The notes under the pieces are model-generated. The model saw only the letters and a list, made by a program, of their open reading frames with translations. It did not search any database and had not been told where the DNA came from. From contig JANVCC010009742.1 of the NCBI GenBank assembly GCA_025345505.1, positions 498,907-562,906 of the forward strand: a DNA stretch of 64,000 nt, given 5' to 3'. The position numbers and the translations under genes are program-made. This stretch comes from Todiramphus chloris collaris (lineage: Eukaryota > Chordata > Aves > Coraciiformes > Alcedinidae). Numbering within the stretch: position 1 is the first letter of the stretch; each line of letters starts with the position of its first letter. Of the stretch, positions 17,005-25,361 are shown piece after piece.

Positions 17005-17708
17005 TGCCCCGCCTGTTCTGGATCATCATCGCCCTCATCGCCGGAACAACCCTCCTCCTCATCGCCAACAATGGCAGCGGCACGACGCTGGGTCTGGCCA
17101 ATGACCAGTTCGCCCGCCTTGCCTATATGAGCATCTGGGGCATCGTGATTGCGGCAGGCCTGCTCGGCTCCGGCATCCCGCTCAGCCACTTCCTGCGCAA
17201 CATGGCCATGTGGCTGGTTATTCTGATGGCCCTGGTTGCCGGTTACCAGTATCGCTATGAACTGCAGGACATCGGCCACCGCGTCACGGCGGGGCTCGTT
17301 CCCGGCAGCCCGATTTCCGCAAGGGATGGCGATGGCGGCGTGACAGTGACGCTGGCCAAGGCGGAAAACGGTCATTTCGAGGTCAAGGGCTCGGTCAACA
17401 ATGCCTCGATCGGCTTCATGGTCGATACCGGCGCATCCTCCATCGTGCTCTCCTATGACGATGCGCGGCGGGCGGGCCTCAATCCGGACAAGCTGGCCTA
17501 CAGGACGCCGATCATGACGGCGAACGGCGCAGCCACTGCCGCGATCGTGATGCTGGACGAAATCAGGATCGGCGCCATCCTCCGGCGCAATATCCGTGCC
17601 ATGGTCGCGCAGGAGGGCCGCATGGACGGCAGCCTGCTCGGCATGAATTTCCTCAACACCCTCAGCGGTTTTTCCGTGCGCGGCGATCGCCTGATCCTGT
17701 CGGATTAG
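17004..17708 (+). CDS. TIGR02281-type retropepsin-like aspartic protease
   Basis: This is a 234-residue membrane-anchored clan AA protease. Three hydrophobic segments occupy about residues 3-22, 38-55 and 66-80. The C-terminal half is a single retropepsin-like lobe with the catalytic D141-T-G-A-S-S. It would act as a homodimer in the periplasm, as retropepsins do. The start at 17004 overlaps the DUF1289 stop. The substrate is not known. Confidence 0.84.
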   Translation: MPRLFWIIIALIAGTTLLLIANNGSGTTLGLANDQFARLAYMSIWGIVIAAGLLGSGIPLSHFLRNMAMWLVILMALVAGYQYRYELQDIGHRVTAGLVPGSPISARDGDGGVTVTLAKAENGHFEVKGSVNNASIGFMVDTGASSIVLSYDDARRAGLNPDKLAYRTPIMTANGAATAAIVMLDEIRIGAILRRNIRAMVAQEGRMDGSLLGMNFLNTLSGFSVRGDRLILSD

Positions 17709-17713
17709 ACGCT

Positions 17714-18724
17714 TCAGGCGGCCTGGTCGGCCGATCCGGCCTGCACGGCTTCATAGGCACGGCGGATGACGCTGCTGTCCGCATCCGGCCTGTTGGCTTC
17801 AGTCGACAGGATCTGGCGCCAGCGCCGCGCACCGGCTGCACCGTGGAACATGCCGACCATGTGGCGGGCTATATGCGAGACGCGCCCGCCCTGCCGCACA
17901 TGCTCATCCGCATAGGCGCACATATGGTCGATGATCGCATCGACCGATGCGGCCGGACGGGCATCGCCATAGATCGCCTTGTCCACATCGGCGAGCAACA
18001 TGGGATTGTTGTAGGCGGCACGGCCGAGCATGACACCATCCACATGATTCAAATGCTGAAGCGCTTCATCGAGCGTCTGAATACCGCCATTGATCCCGAT
18101 GAATTGACTCGGGTTTTGCCGCTTGAGCCGGTAGACACGGTCGTAGTCCAAGGGCGGAATATCGCGGTTTTCCTTCGGTGACAGCCCCTTGAGCCAGGCT
18201 TTGCGCGCATGCACCCACAGGGCATCGGCCCCGGCCGCGAACACGCCGCCAGCGAGATCGTCAAGCGCCGGTTCGATATCCTGATCATCGACGCCGATCC
18301 GGCATTTGACCGTGACGGGGATGGACACTGACTGCTTCATCGCAACGACGCAGTCGGCCACCAGATCCGGCGTTTTCATCAGGCAGGCACCAAACGTGCC
18401 GGACTGCACGCGGTCCGACGGGCAGCCGACATTCAGGTTGATCTCGCGGTAACCGAAGGTTTCCCCCACTCGCGCCGCTTCGGCGAGCTTGGCCGGATCG
18501 GAGCCCCCGAGCTGCAAGGCAACGGGGTGTTCAGCGCTGGAAAAACCCAGGAGCCGTTCGCGGTTGCCGTGGATAGCCGCATCCGCCACGATCATTTCCG
18601 TGTACAGCAAGGCATGGCGCGTGAACTGGCGGTGCAGCGCCCGACAATGGCGATCGGTCCAATCGATCATCGGCGCAACCGCAAAGCGGTTATGCGTGTA
18701 GCCATTGTTCTGTTCAGCCGTCAT
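17714..18724 (-). CDS. dusA: tRNA-dihydrouridine(20/20a) synthase DusA
   Basis: A 336-residue FMN-dependent TIM-barrel enzyme that reduces uridine to dihydrouridine in the tRNA D-loop. Signatures are FAVAPMIDWTDRHCRALHR near the start (substrate and FMN contacts), the active cysteine in NVGCPSDRVQSGTFGACLM at about residues 100-118, and VKCRIGVDD. The M-I-D-W-T-D-R-H-C-R run is typical of the DusA class rather than DusB or DusC. The start at 18724 removes an unconserved N-terminal extension that would read into the intergenic region. It ends 5 bp from the convergent protease stop. Confidence 0.9.
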   Translation of the reverse strand: MTAEQNNGYTHNRFAVAPMIDWTDRHCRALHRQFTRHALLYTEMIVADAAIHGNRERLLGFSSAEHPVALQLGGSDPAKLAEAARVGETFGYREINLNVGCPSDRVQSGTFGACLMKTPDLVADCVVAMKQSVSIPVTVKCRIGVDDQDIEPALDDLAGGVFAAGADALWVHARKAWLKGLSPKENRDIPPLDYDRVYRLKRQNPSQFIGINGGIQTLDEALQHLNHVDGVMLGRAAYNNPMLLADVDKAIYGDARPAASVDAIIDHMCAYADEHVRQGGRVSHIARHMVGMFHGAAGARRWRQILSTEANRPDADSSVIRRAYEAVQAGSADQAA

Positions 18725-19033
18725 TGCCACGTCCGGATGCTTTCGATTGGTGTTGGCGCGTTTGCGCAATGCGCGATCGGCAATGTGACGGTCAAACGGC
18801 CGAATTCTCCCGGCCTTCGCCACAGATTGCGCCGCTCCTCATAATGCGCGGCGGCCGTTTTGTCCACCGGAGCATGACTTTCGCGCCGCAATGGCCCGGC
18901 CTGATAGGGTACATTCAGTAGCGTGATAAAACCGCAACAAAGTCTACCGAACCGCCGGTTCGGCATTTTTCAGTTTTACACCGTCATAAAAACCGGCCTA
19001 AAACAGATTCATCGATTTGCATGGAGGCTCCCG
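18725..19033. promoter_or_regulatory. 309-bp dusA-porin intergenic region with candidate porin promoter
   Basis: The region separates the divergent dusA and porin genes. A candidate sigma-70-like porin promoter is TTTACA (18975-18980), an 18-bp spacer and TAAAAC (18999-19004). Just upstream, CCGAACC-GCC-GGTTCGG at 18947-18963 is a 7-bp inverted repeat followed by T5. Because it lies upstream of the proposed promoter, it could be an operator rather than a terminator. Nothing else was recognised in the dusA-proximal half. Confidence 0.45.
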
Positions 19034-20101
19034 ATGAACATCAAAGCTATTCTTCTTGGCTCGGCGGCGGCGTTGGTTGCCGTTACTGGCGCCCGCGCAG
19101 CGGATGCTATCGTGGTGGCGCAGCCAGAACCGGTTGAGTATGTTCGCGTCTGCGATGCTTACGGCAAGGGCTTCTTCTATATCCCCGGTACTGAAACCTG
19201 CCTGAAGATCGGCGGGTATGTGCGCTACGATGTCGGCGCGGGTGACAATGTCTACAGCGGCGGCGAATTCGGCACCTGGAACAAGCATCTGCGCACGGAA
19301 ATCCGCTTCGATGCCCGCTCGGAAACCGAACTCGGCACGTTGCGTTCCTACATCCAGACCCGTTTCGAATACACCAATGGCGTGAACAGCGGCGGCACCA
19401 TTCCGCAGGCCTTCATTGAGCTCGGCGGCTTCCGCATCGGTGTTGCCGACGAAATCTTCGGCTCATGGACCAATTATGCCGGCAACATCATCAATGACGA
19501 TGTGATCAACTACAACAGCTGGGCAAGCAATCAGGTCAGCTATACCTACGCCGCGGGCAATGGCTTCTCGGCCATCATTGCCGCCGAACAGGGTTCGACC
19601 AATGACGGCTATTCCGGCTATGTCATCGACAGCTACCTGCCGCACATGATGGGCGGTGTGAAGTTCGAGCAGGGTTGGGGCGGCGTCAGTGCAATCGGCG
19701 GTTATGACTCCAACGTCGAAGAATTCGCCGGAAAGTTGCGCTTCGACCTGAAGTTCACCGATGCGTTCTCGGCCTTCGTCATGGGCGGCTATCAGTCCGG
19801 CTACGACACCACCCGCGTCAACCGCAACTTCCTCGCGCCATGGCACGGCGAGTGGGCTGCCTGGGGCGGACTGGCCGCCAAGGTTTCCGACAAGGCAACC
19901 ATCAACGGTCTCGTCGGCTATGAATCGGAAGGCACCGTGGCTGCGGCTTTGAACGTTGCTTACGAGCTCGTCCCCGGCTTCACCATCACGCCGGAAGTGA
20001 ACTACACCAAGTTTGACGGCGACCGGAAGGACACCTCGCTTGCCAATGGCGGCAACGATGATGCCTTCGGCGGCACGATCCGCTTCCAGCGCAATTTCTA
20101 A
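19034..20101 (+). CDS. Outer-membrane porin, Omp2a/Omp2b type
   Basis: This 355-residue protein has a 22-residue signal peptide ending A-R-A-A-D, followed by the Brucella/rhizobial porin start with EPVEYVRVCDAYGKGFFYIP and a T-C-L-K-I-G-G-Y-V-R-Y-D first strand. The two cysteines near the mature N-terminus are a family feature. Alternating amphipathic strands continue to the terminal aromatic phenylalanine (R-F-Q-R-N-F) needed for BAM recognition. It should form a 16-stranded trimer for small hydrophilic solutes. GGAGG at 19023-19027 sets the start. A strong terminator follows. Confidence 0.92.
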   Translation: MNIKAILLGSAAALVAVTGARAADAIVVAQPEPVEYVRVCDAYGKGFFYIPGTETCLKIGGYVRYDVGAGDNVYSGGEFGTWNKHLRTEIRFDARSETELGTLRSYIQTRFEYTNGVNSGGTIPQAFIELGGFRIGVADEIFGSWTNYAGNIINDDVINYNSWASNQVSYTYAAGNGFSAIIAAEQGSTNDGYSGYVIDSYLPHMMGGVKFEQGWGGVSAIGGYDSNVEEFAGKLRFDLKFTDAFSAFVMGGYQSGYDTTRVNRNFLAPWHGEWAAWGGLAAKVSDKATINGLVGYESEGTVAAALNVAYELVPGFTITPEVNYTKFDGDRKDTSLANGGNDDAFGGTIRFQRNF

Positions 20102-20119
20102 GGCGATCGAAGAGTAAAC

Positions 20120-20145
20120 AAAACCGGGGGCTTGCCCCCGGTTTT
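20120..20145. terminator. Rho-independent terminator of the porin gene
   Basis: A perfect 11-bp stem (20120-20130 with 20135-20145), a CTTG loop and a T5 run form a textbook intrinsic terminator. The A-run on the other side makes it usable by the convergent phnN transcript as well. Confidence 0.9.
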
Positions 20146-20167
20146 TGCATATTCGGATAAGGCTCGT

Positions 20168-20794
20168 TCATATCTGCTCGGAAACGGCGGCAAATGCCGA
20201 GGATTTCCTGAGAACAGCGACAAACGCGCTGCCCGCGACGGCAACCTCGCCCGAATTGTCGATCATCACGGCATCGGAGGGATCGCACGGGTTTGGCGCA
20301 GCCCGCATCAGGCGGCGCTTGATTTCCTCGGCATCCTCGCGGCCGCGCGCGGCCAGACGCTGCGCCAGGACCTCGGGCGACGCGGTAATGTGCACGACGA
20401 TGAAATTAGCATAGGACTGGCGCAACGCCGGCAGGACACCGCGCGACACATTGGCAATGGCCACCGCGCCCTGCTCAACCTGCTGGTCCACCGAGACGGG
20501 CAAGCCGTAGCGCAAACCGTGGGCTTCCCAGCAATGGCAGAACGCCCCTGCCCGCTGCGCGGCCAGAAACTCTTCCTCACCCAGGCTGTCATGGTCTTCC
20601 GCATCGACCGTCGATGGCCGTGTCACCACCCGGCGCACGAAATGGAAATCCGGCTGGCCGCGCAATGCGTCGCGGGCAAAATCCATGATCGTGTCTTTGC
20701 CCGCCCCGCTCGGGCCGACAACGGCGACAAACACACCGTTGCGCAACGGCGCCGATGCCGGATTGAGCGCGCGTTCGATCGTTGCCGCTGCCAT
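20168..20794 (-). CDS. phnN: Ribose 1,5-bisphosphate phosphokinase PhnN
   Basis: PhnN phosphorylates ribose 1,5-bisphosphate to PRPP, the salvage end of the C-P lyase pathway. The 208-residue protein has the guanylate-kinase-like P-loop VVGPSGAGKDT at about residues 26-36 and VRRVVTRP, the nucleotide-binding segment. The ATG at 20794 shares its A with the phnM stop (TGATG), so the two are coupled. It is the last gene of the phn locus, 22 bp from the porin terminator. Confidence 0.9.
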   Translation of the reverse strand: MAAATIERALNPASAPLRNGVFVAVVGPSGAGKDTIMDFARDALRGQPDFHFVRRVVTRPSTVDAEDHDSLGEEEFLAAQRAGAFCHCWEAHGLRYGLPVSVDQQVEQGAVAIANVSRGVLPALRQSYANFIVVHITASPEVLAQRLAARGREDAEEIKRRLMRAAPNPCDPSDAVMIDNSGEVAVAGSAFVAVLRKSSAFAAVSEQI

Positions 20795-21933
20795 CAGACC
20801 ACCCGGCGGCCTTCGCGCCACACCGTGCGGACGACCGGAATGTGCTCGTCAACCCGGACCCGCACCAGATCGGCGCGCTTGCCGACTTCAATGACACCGC
20901 GGTCGTCGAAACCGACCGCCTCGGCCGGGTTCTTGGTCACCAGCCGCACCGCATCCGGCAGGGTGATCCCCTCGACCACGTCGCTCAGGAAGAATGTCGA
21001 CTGGATCAGGCTGAACGGAATGTAGTCGGAGGACAGGATGTCGAGGTGGCCATGTTCGACCAGCTCACGCGCCGAAACATTGCCGGAATGCGAACCGCCG
21101 CGAACGACGTTCGGCGCGCCCATCAGCACGGCAAGACCGGCCTGCTTCGAGGCCGCCGCCGCTTCCAGCGTCGTCGGGAATTCCGCCACGTGGATGCCCT
21201 GCTCCACCGCTTCATCCACATGGGCTATCGTCGCGTCGTCATGGCTGGCCAGCACGATGCCGCGCTCGCGGCACAGATCGGAAATGGCTTTCCGGTGCGG
21301 TGCGGAATGGCGGGCCGATTCCTCCATGCGCTGTTCGCAGAACACGTTGAATTCGAGGTCGGACAGCTTCAGCTTGCGCTGGTAGTAATAGGCATAGGTT
21401 TCGAGGTCGACGAACTGACGCTGGCCCGGCGCATGATCCATCAGCGAGGCCAGCCGCACCCGGCTGTCATTGTCGAAGTAATGGAACCCGTCGAGGCAGT
21501 CGGCGACCGACACTTCGCAGCGCAGATGGAAATAGTGATCCGCGCGCAGGCGATCCTGCTGCACGCTGTCTTCAATCGCGTCGGCCAGCTTGCGGATTTC
21601 CCCGGCGGACATGTCCGCATCGCGGTCGAGGCCGATGCGCAGCGCATCGAGCACCGTGGTGATACCGGATGAGGCAATCTGTGCATCATGCGCAAGCACG
21701 GCTGCAATCGGGTTCCAGCGCACACGCGGACGCGGCGCATAGTGGCCTTCCAGATGGTCCGTGTGCAGTTCGACAAGCCCCGGAATGAGATAGTCGCCGC
21801 CAAAATCCTCGCCGCCCGATGCTGTCCCGGTTGAAATATCGGCAATCTTGCCGTCACGGATCAGGACGGACCCCTTGATGACGTCATCTTCGAGAACGAT
21901 TTGCGCGTTGTTCAGGATCAATTCGGCGGACAT
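20794..21933 (-). CDS. phnM: Alpha-D-ribose 1-methylphosphonate 5-triphosphate diphosphatase PhnM
   Basis: This is a 379-residue amidohydrolase-fold enzyme that removes pyrophosphate from the ribose triphosphate phosphonate made by PhnGHI(L). The metal-binding motif LVELHTDHLEGH lies at about residues 53-64. Later metal ligands are in LASHDDATIAHV, and the terminal VRVDEHIPVVRTVWREGRRV beta strand is typical. Its start is 2 bp from the DUF1045 stop and its stop overlaps phnN. The gene is well conserved and intact. Confidence 0.92.
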   Translation of the reverse strand: MSAELILNNAQIVLEDDVIKGSVLIRDGKIADISTGTASGGEDFGGDYLIPGLVELHTDHLEGHYAPRPRVRWNPIAAVLAHDAQIASSGITTVLDALRIGLDRDADMSAGEIRKLADAIEDSVQQDRLRADHYFHLRCEVSVADCLDGFHYFDNDSRVRLASLMDHAPGQRQFVDLETYAYYYQRKLKLSDLEFNVFCEQRMEESARHSAPHRKAISDLCRERGIVLASHDDATIAHVDEAVEQGIHVAEFPTTLEAAAASKQAGLAVLMGAPNVVRGGSHSGNVSARELVEHGHLDILSSDYIPFSLIQSTFFLSDVVEGITLPDAVRLVTKNPAEAVGFDDRGVIEVGKRADLVRVRVDEHIPVVRTVWREGRRVV

Positions 21934-21935
21934 GA

Positions 21936-22643
21936 TCAGGCAGTCTTTCTACGGTTGGTTCCGGCCAGCGGATGCAGCGAGTGAATTTCAAAGGGGAAGC
22001 CCGGCTCGGCTTCCGTAAACAAAGCGAGATTGTTGATTTCGACTGGCTCTTCGAGGACTGGTTCCAGGAATTCACTCAAAATACGTTCGATTTTGGGCCG
22101 GTCACGCTCGGGAACCGGTCCCGTCAGGGTCATATGGAAGCGGAAATCCTCGAAAACATAGGGATAGCCCCATTGTTCCAGATTGCGGCGCTGGGCCGGC
22201 GACAGTTTTTCCGGGTTGCGGCGCTTGATCTCCGCTTCGCTCGGCGGCGCGCGGAAACGGTCGAAGGCCACGGTCACGTCATTGGCCAGCTGGTTCAGCC
22301 TGTCCACCGGTTCCTCCGGCACGAGGGCGAAAAAGCCGTCAAGATTGGCGATCGTCAGCTTGGGAATTTCGACGGGTTCGATGGAGGAGGCAAAATGCAT
22401 GAGGGCCGAGAGAAGCTCGCGCTCTTCGATCCCGTCAGCCAGATGGAACGGCGCCTTCAGCGTCGCGTGGAAACCGTAGCGGCGCGCCGACTCGGTCAGC
22501 TGGGCAAAATCCTCGTGCGCCAGATCGCGGATCTGCGGCGGCCGCACCGGCTGGCCGGTGAAGGCGTTGCGGCCGAGCCAGTTTGCCGCCACTTTCAATA
22601 GCGGGTCGGCCGATGGCGGCGTGAAATAGATTGCATAGCGCAT
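21936..22643 (-). CDS. DUF1045 phosphonate-metabolism protein (2H phosphoesterase superfamily)
   Basis: The 235-residue protein has the two HxTx motifs of the 2H phosphoesterase fold: H59-A-T-L and H170-M-T-L. It belongs to the DUF1045 / putative phosphonate metabolism family found next to phnM in many proteobacteria. A cyclic phosphodiester such as 5-phosphoribosyl 1,2-cyclic phosphate would be a logical substrate, but that role is usually filled by PhnP, and no phnP was seen in this window. The gene starts the DUF1045-phnM-phnN block. A repeat element of about 270 bp separates it from phnE2 upstream. Confidence 0.87.
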   Translation of the reverse strand: MRYAIYFTPPSADPLLKVAANWLGRNAFTGQPVRPPQIRDLAHEDFAQLTESARRYGFHATLKAPFHLADGIEERELLSALMHFASSIEPVEIPKLTIANLDGFFALVPEEPVDRLNQLANDVTVAFDRFRAPPSEAEIKRRNPEKLSPAQRRNLEQWGYPYVFEDFRFHMTLTGPVPERDRPKIERILSEFLEPVLEEPVEINNLALFTEAEPGFPFEIHSLHPLAGTNRRKTA

Positions 22644-22683
22644 GGATGATTCCTCTGGAACAGTCTCGCGTTACGCTTCAAAT

Positions 22684-22701
22684 ATGACAAGCCTTTGAAC
22701 G
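22684..22701 (-). promoter_or_regulatory. Candidate Pho box upstream of DUF1045-phnMN
   Basis: Read on the minus strand this is CGTTCAA-AGGC-TTGTCAT, which matches 10 of 14 positions of the rhizobial Pho-box pattern CTGTCAT-N4-CTGTCAT. It lies about 40 bp upstream of the DUF1045 start and downstream of the repeat element. The three-gene block may therefore have its own phosphate-controlled promoter. The evidence is a consensus match only. Confidence 0.35.
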
Positions 22702-22711
22702 TCGAGATTTA

Positions 22712-22981
22712 GAGCAAGTTTTATTTATTCGGAGCCATTCTGTCGGAGGGAATTTGGTTCAAGATCGAGGGGTTTGGCGAGACCGATGTCTGTCCATCGG
22801 GCGAAGCCGAAACCCGATGGAATTGGGCCAAATTCACCCGGCCCTTCGGGTTTCCGGCTGGCGGCCACCCACTTTGTCAGGCAGCTTCGTCCGATGGGTA
22901 AACATCGGCCTCGCTGCCTTCCGCGTGGGTTGTCTCGCCATCCGAGAAACAGAATTGGCTCCGCATAAACAAAATTTGCTC
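22712..22981. mobile_element. 270-bp inverted-repeat element with TA flanks (MITE-like)
   Basis: The sequence starts GAGCAA and ends TTGCTC and is flanked by TA on both sides (22710-22711 and 22982-22983). The outer arms 22709-22743 and 22949-22984 match at about 90% with one 1-nt indel. An inner pair, 22777-22809 and 22882-22914, matches at 27 of 33 positions in inverted orientation. A smaller perfect 8-bp hairpin sits at 22794-22820. It has no coding capacity. TA flanks are the target-site duplication of IS630/Tc1-mariner-type elements, so a non-autonomous relative is plausible. It fills most of the 337-bp gap between phnE2 and DUF1045. Confidence 0.6.
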
Positions 22982-24315
22982 TAATGTTGGCTCTTTCCGG
23001 TCAAACGGGATCGCAGCGCATTCGATATGCCGTCGAAAATGAATATCACAACGAGGATGAGGACGACCATATAGGCGACATTGTGCCAGTTGGTGTTGGT
23101 GCGCATCGCTTCCCACAATTTCAGGCCGATGCCGCCCGCCCCCATGGCACCGATGATGGTGGCCGAGCGCGTGTTGGATTCCCAGAAATACAGCGCCTGG
23201 CTGGCGAAAACCGGCAACACCTGCGGCAGGACACCGTAGCGCTGCACATTGGCCGGTGACGCGCCGACGGACTTGACGCCCTCGCGCTGCTTGTCGTCGA
23301 TGTTTTCAAGCGTTTCCGAATAGACCTTGCCCAGCGTGCCTGTATCGGTGAAGAAGATCGCCGAAATACCGGCGAGCGGTCCCGGGCCAAAGGCGCGGGT
23401 GAAGAACAGCGCCCAGATCAGCATATCAACCGAGCGCAGGAAGTCGAAGAAGCGCTTGGTGATCTGGTTGGCAAAGACATTCGGCGTGATGTTGCGCGCG
23501 GCAATGAAGGCCAGCGGAAACGACAGCAGCGACGCCATCAGGGTGCCCATGAAGGCCATGACGATGGTCTGCAGCAGTTTTGTCCAGACATCGCCGTGCT
23601 GCCATGAGGAGTTGAACCAGATATTGTCGAAGGCAAGCGATGCATTCGACATTTCAGGCTTGATGCGCTCGCCGCTGACGATCAGCGAGGCCACCTCGCC
23701 AAAGGACTTGCCCCAGAACGGCGAACTCGTATCGAAGACGAAATTCGCCCAGCCGAGGAACCGGCGGCTTACCACGACCCGCTGCGGAATGATGTCGGCC
23801 TGCCCGGCAAAGCCGAAACTCACCGTCACCTGGTCTTCCTTCAGGGTTGCCCAGCCCGGCAGCGGCCCTTGGGGCTTGGCGCCGTCTGCCGCCAGCAGCA
23901 CCGTCAGGGTCTCGCCGCCCCGCGTGACGATCACGCGCTGATCGTTGATGTCGAGCTTCTTGTCCGAACCGAAGAGGATAGCGACATTGTTGCCGTCCTT
24001 CACCACCCAGCTCGGGTTCGGATTGTCGCCGAGCTCAGAAAACCGGGGATAGCTGACGGTCGTGTCCGTCGGCCCCGGCCGAACCGTGGTCTTGATGGCA
24101 TAGGACACCCAATCGCGGGCATAGAGTTCGGCACGCTGCCATTGGCCGCCGGCAAGCACGGTGCCGATGGAAAAGAACCACCAGCAATAGAACACATAGG
24201 CCACAATACCCGCTGCAATCAGAACAGGCATGAAACGGCGCCAGAACGGCGGATTGAAAACGGCGGGATACCGGGTTTCGAAATCGGCAATGGTGTCGGC
24301 TGTGATAGCGCTCAT
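22981..24315 (-). CDS. phnE: Phosphonate ABC transporter permease PhnE (second copy, long form)
   Basis: This 444-residue permease is much longer than a typical PhnE of about 260-300 residues. Residues 29-50 form membrane helix 1. Residues of about 52-246 are a polar insert predicted to be extracytoplasmic. The core permease helices begin at about 249 (LQTIVMAFMGTLMASLLSFP). The EAA-type loop reads VKSVGASPANVQRYGVLPQ. It would pair with the shorter PhnE encoded 9 bp upstream. The stop codon TAG is formed by the flanking TA plus the first base of the adjacent repeat element, so the last residues may not be original. Confidence 0.88.
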   Translation of the reverse strand: MSAITADTIADFETRYPAVFNPPFWRRFMPVLIAAGIVAYVFYCWWFFSIGTVLAGGQWQRAELYARDWVSYAIKTTVRPGPTDTTVSYPRFSELGDNPNPSWVVKDGNNVAILFGSDKKLDINDQRVIVTRGGETLTVLLAADGAKPQGPLPGWATLKEDQVTVSFGFAGQADIIPQRVVVSRRFLGWANFVFDTSSPFWGKSFGEVASLIVSGERIKPEMSNASLAFDNIWFNSSWQHGDVWTKLLQTIVMAFMGTLMASLLSFPLAFIAARNITPNVFANQITKRFFDFLRSVDMLIWALFFTRAFGPGPLAGISAIFFTDTGTLGKVYSETLENIDDKQREGVKSVGASPANVQRYGVLPQVLPVFASQALYFWESNTRSATIIGAMGAGGIGLKLWEAMRTNTNWHNVAYMVVLILVVIFIFDGISNALRSRLTGKSQH

Positions 24316-24324
24316 GATATTATC

Positions 24325-25284
24325 CTAACCACCGGCAGTGAAGGCCTGCTCGCCCACGAGGCGGCGGCGCAGCCATGCGGAAAACTGATCCACGGCAATG
24401 ATCGTCACGAACAGGAGCAGGATGATCGCCAGCGTCTTGGCCTGATGCCCGCGTCCGATCGACAGGCGCAGCTCCTCGCCGATACCGCCGCCGCCAACCG
24501 CGCCGATGATGGTCGAGGCGCGCACGTTGATCTCAAGCCGCAGCAGCGCATAGGACATGAAATTCGGCATGACCTGCGGCACGATGCCGAAGCCGACGCG
24601 CTCGAACCAGTTGGCACCGACGGCGCGCAGCCCCTCATCCGCCTTCATATCGGCATTCTCGACCACTTCGAAGAACAATTTGCCGAGAGCGCCGATCGTG
24701 TGGATGCCGACGGCGAACATCGCGGGGATGGGCCCCAGCGACAGGATGGCAGCGAAGAAGCCGGCAATGACGATTTCCGGAAAGGCGCGCAGGATTTCCA
24801 TATAACGGCGCGCGGCAAACCGGATGAAGCGGTTTTTCACAAGATTCTTGGCCGCGAGAAAACAGACCATGAAGCCGAAAATGAAACCGGCGAGTGTCGC
24901 CAGGATCGCGATATTGAGCGTTTCCAGCATCTTGTAGAAATATTCGGGCATGTAGAACCCGCCGAAGAGATAGACCCGCCCTTCCGGATAGTCATATTTC
25001 AGGCTTCCGTCGAAATAGGGCGACGGCAGATCGAACATGGCGCGCCAGACTTCCCATCCGTCGCGCGGAACCAGATCCCCGGCAAAATCGAAGAGATGCG
25101 GCAAACGGTCGAAGAACTTGCCCGCATTGGATTCATTGGCAAACCACAGGGACCCGGCAATGGTGACCAGCAGTCCTATGGCGATGATCCAGCTATAGGC
25201 ACGGCGGCGTCCGGCAAGCTCCTGCCAGTGCCGTTCGATCTGGATGCCGTCGGACGACAACTCAGGGGAAGCGGTTCTGCTCAT
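24325..25284 (-). CDS. phnE: Phosphonate ABC transporter permease PhnE (first copy)
   Basis: A 319-residue inner-membrane permease with one N-terminal helix (about residues 28-50), a moderate polar loop of about 75 residues, and five or so core helices. The EAA loop is LRAVGANWFERVGFGIVPQVMP, close to that of PhnE2 and typical of phosphonate/phosphite importers. The ATG at 25284 is preferred over 25293 because GAAGG lies 9 nt upstream of it. The downstream phnE2 starts 9 bp after this stop. Confidence 0.9.
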   Translation of the reverse strand: MSRTASPELSSDGIQIERHWQELAGRRRAYSWIIAIGLLVTIAGSLWFANESNAGKFFDRLPHLFDFAGDLVPRDGWEVWRAMFDLPSPYFDGSLKYDYPEGRVYLFGGFYMPEYFYKMLETLNIAILATLAGFIFGFMVCFLAAKNLVKNRFIRFAARRYMEILRAFPEIVIAGFFAAILSLGPIPAMFAVGIHTIGALGKLFFEVVENADMKADEGLRAVGANWFERVGFGIVPQVMPNFMSYALLRLEINVRASTIIGAVGGGGIGEELRLSIGRGHQAKTLAIILLLFVTIIAVDQFSAWLRRRLVGEQAFTAGG

Positions 25285-25315
25285 TGCAAACATCCTTCAA
25301 GGTGCCGCAAACAAA

Positions 25316-25347
25316 ATCACGGCCAGATCCGCAGAACTGGCCGTGAT
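25316..25347 (-). terminator. Attenuator-like hairpin between phnD and phnE
   Basis: Bases 25316-25326 and 25337-25347 form a perfect 11-bp stem with a 10-nt loop. On the minus strand it is followed by a T-rich stretch (TTTTGTTTG). It lies 14 bp after the phnD stop and before the permeases. Partial termination here would keep PhnD in excess over the permeases. Confidence 0.6.
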
Positions 25348-25361
25348 GATGTGTGTCTGGC

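Noticed and set aside
18947..18970. Rho-independent terminator upstream of the porin
   Set aside because: The hairpin lies upstream of the candidate promoter and both neighbouring genes point away from it, so there is no transcript it would end. It is listed as a possible operator instead.
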